Positions 60,719-64,000 of a DNA stretch of 64,000 nucleotides are shown here, piece by piece. The stretch comes from Pseudomonas sp. UYIF39 (GTDB lineage: Bacteria; Pseudomonadota; Gammaproteobacteria; Pseudomonadales; Pseudomonadaceae): assembly GCF_029963765.1 (NCBI RefSeq), contig NZ_JALBYU010000032.1, positions 1 through 64,000 of the forward strand. The letters are read 5' to 3'. The notes below the pieces were generated by a model. That model worked only from the letters and a program-made list of their open reading frames with translations. It did no database searches and was not told the DNA's origin. How positions within the stretch are numbered: the first letter of the stretch is position 1; the number at the start of each line of letters is the position of its first letter. Position numbers and translations under genes: made by a program.

Positions 60719-62152
60719 TCACCCAAGCCGTGCAATCGCATCCCTTACACCTGCTCCATAAGCCGGGTCAGCTTTGGTGCAGTTTGATATGTGGCGTTCG
60801 ACCACCATTTCCGACGCACCGTTGATAGCGCGTGCGGTGTTTTCGAACAACAGCCATTGCTTCTCTGGAGTCATGAGACGGAAGAGATCACCAGGCTGCG
60901 AGTAGTAATCCTCGTCGACACGATGGTTCCAGTGATCGGCAGCACCTTCGATGCTCAGCGGCGGCTCCGCGAACTCCGGCTGCTCTATCCATTCCCCATA
61001 GCTGTTCGGATCGTAGGAAATTGTGCCGCCCATGTTGCCATCTACGCGCATTGGTCCGTCACGGTGGTAGCTGTGGACCGGGCACCGCGGGCTGTTGACT
61101 GGGATCTGCGAGTGGTTGACGCCTAGACGGTAGCGTTGCGCGTCACCGTAGGAGAACAATCGACCTTGCAGCATCTTGTCCGGTGAGAAACTGATGCCAG
61201 GGACGACGTTGCCAGGGTTGAATGCTGCCTGCTCGACTTCTGCGAAAAAGTTTTCCGGGTTGCGATTTAATTCCATCACGCCAACTTCGATCAGTGGATA
61301 GTCCTTATGCGGCCAAACCTTGGTCAGATCGAACGGGTTCAAGTGATAGCTACCAGCTTCATTTTCTGGCATGACCTGGATGAACAGCGTCCAGCGCGGG
61401 AAGTCACCCCGCTCAACGCTTTCGTACAGATCGCGTTGATGGGTCTCACGGTCTCCGGCAATGAGTTGTCCCGCTTCGGCATCCGATAGGTTCTTGATCC
61501 CTTGCTGGGTCTTGAGTGTGAACTTGACCCAGAAGCGTTCATTTGCGGCGTTAAGGAAGCTGAACGTGTGACTACCGAAACCGTGCATGTGGCGAAAGCT
61601 GGAGGGTATGCCGCGATCGCTCATGACGATCGTGACCTGATGCAGCGCCTCCGGCAACGAGGTCCAATAATCCCAGTTGTTATTCGCGTTGCGCAGCCCG
61701 GTGCGTGGGTCACGTTTGATGGCGTGGTTCAGGTCAGGAAATTTCAAAGGATCCCGAATAAAGAACACGGGAGTGTTGTTGCCCACCAAATCCCAGTTGC
61801 CTTCTTCGGTGTAGAACTTCATCGAGAAACCGCGGATGTCACGTTCTGCATCAGCCGCGCCGCGCTCGCCGGCGACAGTGGAGAAGCGCGTGAACATCGG
61901 TGTTTCTTTGCCTATCTGCGAGAACAGTTTTGCCCTGGTGTAGCGCGTGATGTCGTGAGTAACAGTGAAGGTGCCGTAGGCACCTGCCCCTTTGGCGTGC
62001 ATACGACGTTCAGGGATCACTTCGCGGTCAAAGTGAGCGAGTTTTTCGAGGAACCATACATCTTGAAGGAGAGCAGGGCCGCGGGCGCCTGCTGTTTGAG
62101 TATTGTTGTTGTCGACAACAGGAGCGCCAAATGCCGTTGTGAGCTTTTTCAT
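60719..62152 (-). CDS. katA: Monofunctional haem catalase
   Basis: A 477-residue small-subunit (clade 3) catalase, converting hydrogen peroxide to water and oxygen. The distal His is in RRMHAKGAGAYGTF, the Asn in NNTPVFFIRDP, and the proximal haem Tyr in RLFSYGDAQRYRLG. Length and sequence fit the KatA type of pseudomonads. No signal peptide, so it is cytoplasmic. It is a single gene with its own terminator. I could not identify an OxyR site upstream. Confidence 0.92.
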   Translation of the reverse strand: MKKLTTAFGAPVVDNNNTQTAGARGPALLQDVWFLEKLAHFDREVIPERRMHAKGAGAYGTFTVTHDITRYTRAKLFSQIGKETPMFTRFSTVAGERGAADAERDIRGFSMKFYTEEGNWDLVGNNTPVFFIRDPLKFPDLNHAIKRDPRTGLRNANNNWDYWTSLPEALHQVTIVMSDRGIPSSFRHMHGFGSHTFSFLNAANERFWVKFTLKTQQGIKNLSDAEAGQLIAGDRETHQRDLYESVERGDFPRWTLFIQVMPENEAGSYHLNPFDLTKVWPHKDYPLIEVGVMELNRNPENFFAEVEQAAFNPGNVVPGISFSPDKMLQGRLFSYGDAQRYRLGVNHSQIPVNSPRCPVHSYHRDGPMRVDGNMGGTISYDPNSYGEWIEQPEFAEPPLSIEGAADHWNHRVDEDYYSQPGDLFRLMTPEKQWLLFENTARAINGASEMVVERHISNCTKADPAYGAGVRDAIARLG

Positions 62153-62680
62153 GCGTCCACCTTTAGAAAATCAGTGTGTGTGCGGTGGCCGCCAGCAATC
62201 GGCAAACTGGTGAACTTCCCTTCTCAACGGCTATAGACCACCCCAATCGAGACAAACAGCAGTTCAATCCTGATAAACACGAAGGTCCAAGAGAAATGTC
62301 GGAGAGCAGCATTGGTACGTTGCTGCGGAGGCATTTTTGGAGAGCTTCTATGACAACGAGGTGTGGATCAGGCGAGAGGTAAGTATGGGCCAGGATTTTG
62401 TATTTGCGTCACCTATCAGTGAGGTTTTAACAATATTTTAATCGGCAGTGCATACATCGAAAGAATACTGAATATTGTTTTTATATACGGAAATGTTAGA
62501 GCGAATTATTACACCTGATGCTAATTTTTACTTCAGTCGTGATTTGGTTCTCAGAACAACGACCGGGAGGAGGGCAGGTTATTTATACCCTGAATCGCCA
62601 CCAACCCAAGCACGTATGAGTACCGTGCCTAGGTCCCAATAGATTCCTCCAAGATGGCTCCATGTTGAAATAAATTACTT
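62153..62680. other. Intergenic region between the catalase and RidA-fusion genes
   Basis: No gene seen. The sequence turns AT-rich from about 62400 and stays so through the next gene, which may mark a transferred segment. Catalase promoter elements should lie at 62155-62350 but none is clear. Confidence 0.4.
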
Positions 62681-63952
62681 TCATAGCTTTGGAGGTGTTC
62701 CTTCTGCATTCGAAATAATTGCATCAATTTGAACCAGCGCATTGTGAGGTAACGCGGAAACACCTATCACTGTTCGTGCAGGGATGCCGTCAGGGAAAAA
62801 TTTCGTGTAAATTTCATTAACGGTTGTTATATCGTCGATGTTTTTGAGGTGGATATTGATCTTCACTATGTCTCCTAAAAAGTGATTAACATTTTCGACA
62901 ATCGATTTGATATTTTTCAGACACTGTTCTGTCTGTTCTTTCATGGTGCTACCGACCAATTCACCAGTTTTTGGGTCGAGGGGTAATTGTGCTGATACAT
63001 GGTTGTAATGAGAGAATGCAACAGATTGTGTTGATAAGGGATGCTTCGGTGCATCTGCCGCATTGTTTGCTTTAATAACTATTCCATGTCTGTCCTCAAC
63101 AAGCTGCGGTGGCGTACCATTTCCATGTGATACTACCGCTTCAATTTGTACTAGTGCACCCATAGGCAAGGCTGACGCAGCAACTAATGTTCTCGCAGGG
63201 TAGTAGGCCAATGATCTGGCGATCGCGGAATGCGGAAAAAAAGCCTTATAAGCTGCGTCCACGGCGTCGATATTCATTAAGTCTGTAAGATAAATATTGA
63301 TTTTGACGATATCATCTAAAGGTACATCTAGGCTTTTTAAGATATTTTGAATGTTTTTTAAGCATTGCACAGCTTGCTCTTTCACGCCCCCCGCCACCAA
63401 TTTACGCGTCGATGAATCTATGGGTAACTGAGCACAGATATTATTGTAATGTGAAAATGCAACAGACTGAGAGAATAATAGGCACGATGGTGCACTGTCA
63501 GTATTTCGGGAAGTTTTTATAAGATTACCTTCTTGTGGCGCTCCCTCGATAGTACCTTCGCCATTCGACACAAGTGCTTCAATTTGAATTGATGCGCCCA
63601 TAGGCAGATCTTTAACTGCGATTGTTGTGAGAACCGGTACGTAGTTGGGGAAGAATGTGGAATATACTTCGTGTGCAGAGTCAATGTTTGTAATGTCTTT
63701 TAAATAGATAGTTACTTTAATGATGTCATCCATGTAATGCCCGATGCTTTCCACAATCGACTTTATGTTTTGGAAGCATTGCTTGGCTTGATCCCTTACG
63801 TTTTCAGAGACTAGCTTCCCTGATGCTGGATCAAGCGGCAATTGAGCCGAGATGTAATTGTAATGGGAGAATGCAACTGTCTGAGAATACGGGCCAATGC
63901 TTTTCGCTGCATCATTTGTGTTTCGTGCCAGCACCACGTTAAGGCCACTCAT
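62681..63952 (-). CDS. Protein of three fused RidA/YjgF domains
   Basis: A 423-residue protein with three tandem RidA domains, at about 1-133, 145-280 and 290-423. Each begins with an SxxxFSHYN or QSVAFSHYN strand and ends LPxGAxxQIEA or similar. RidA proteins hydrolyse reactive enamine/imine intermediates and need an Arg in the segment before that end. Domain 3 has it (IPARTVIGVSALP), domain 2 has PARTLVAASALP, and domain 1 has VPVLTTIAVKDLP with Leu in its place. Normal RidA is one domain of about 130 residues forming trimers. GGAGAG precedes the ATG. The gene is AT-rich against its neighbours. Confidence 0.88.
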   Translation of the reverse strand: MSGLNVVLARNTNDAAKSIGPYSQTVAFSHYNYISAQLPLDPASGKLVSENVRDQAKQCFQNIKSIVESIGHYMDDIIKVTIYLKDITNIDSAHEVYSTFFPNYVPVLTTIAVKDLPMGASIQIEALVSNGEGTIEGAPQEGNLIKTSRNTDSAPSCLLFSQSVAFSHYNNICAQLPIDSSTRKLVAGGVKEQAVQCLKNIQNILKSLDVPLDDIVKINIYLTDLMNIDAVDAAYKAFFPHSAIARSLAYYPARTLVAASALPMGALVQIEAVVSHGNGTPPQLVEDRHGIVIKANNAADAPKHPLSTQSVAFSHYNHVSAQLPLDPKTGELVGSTMKEQTEQCLKNIKSIVENVNHFLGDIVKINIHLKNIDDITTVNEIYTKFFPDGIPARTVIGVSALPHNALVQIDAIISNAEGTPPKL

Positions 63953-64000
63953 ATCAACTCTCCAATCTGGTTTAGGGGTTGCCTTCGCTATCAGCCAAAA

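Overview
The window reads as chromosome of a fluorescent Pseudomonas. Supporting evidence: the thrS-infC-rpmI-rplT-pheS-pheT-ihfA-merR-tRNA-Pro block, an RsmE-type CsrA, a DUF1654 gene, an rbsBACRKD operon and the GC-rich codon use of most genes. The chromosomal backbone is broken by two AT-richer accessory stretches and by an aromatic-catabolism cluster.

Layout. (1) 1-7690 is the right part of a genomic island: a P-loop/HTH protein, two related small proteins, a tract with strict four-base (RNNY) periodicity holding 44-bp tandem repeats, an N-terminally truncated integrase, an IS1182-family insertion sequence and an intact tyrosine integrase. The island ends at a 45-nt copy of the 3' half of tRNA-Val(GAC); its other end lies left of the window. 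(2) 7691-34000 is backbone: small lipoproteins, beta-carbonic anhydrase, DUF2214, csrA/rsmE, a DUF1654-endA pair behind a consensus LexA box, asparaginase, a FlxA-like gene, the ribose operon with a periplasmic nucleoside hydrolase, a cold-shock protein, and the translation operon ending at tRNA-Pro(GGG). The thrS leader carries two hairpins whose loops show threonine anticodons. (3) 34000-41900 looks like a decayed mobilizable plasmid-like element: a RepA/DnaB-like ATPase, eleven 60-bp repeats each centred on the palindrome TTACACAGCTGTGTAA, a VapB-like antitoxin remnant, an IS1182 remnant, a MobC-like gene, a relaxase, and an aberrant tRNA-Ile(GAT).

(4) 42887-55938 is one catabolic unit: outer-membrane porin, Tat-exported binding protein, two ABC ATPases, two permeases, a LysR regulator, then both subunits of hydroquinone 1,2-dioxygenase, 4-hydroxymuconic semialdehyde dehydrogenase, maleylacetate reductase, an intradiol (hydroxyquinol-type) dioxygenase, a YciI-like protein and a Rieske ferredoxin. 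Together they would import a compound and carry hydroquinone and hydroxyquinol through maleylacetate to beta-ketoadipate. No enzyme that makes hydroquinone is present. (5) 56000-64000 holds an OprD remnant, a DUF305 protein with a YVTN beta-propeller, a secreted 14-residue-repeat protein, a catalase and a protein of three fused RidA domains.

All assignments come from reading the sequence and recalled family knowledge; no database search was run. IS ends, island limits and operator functions are inferences.
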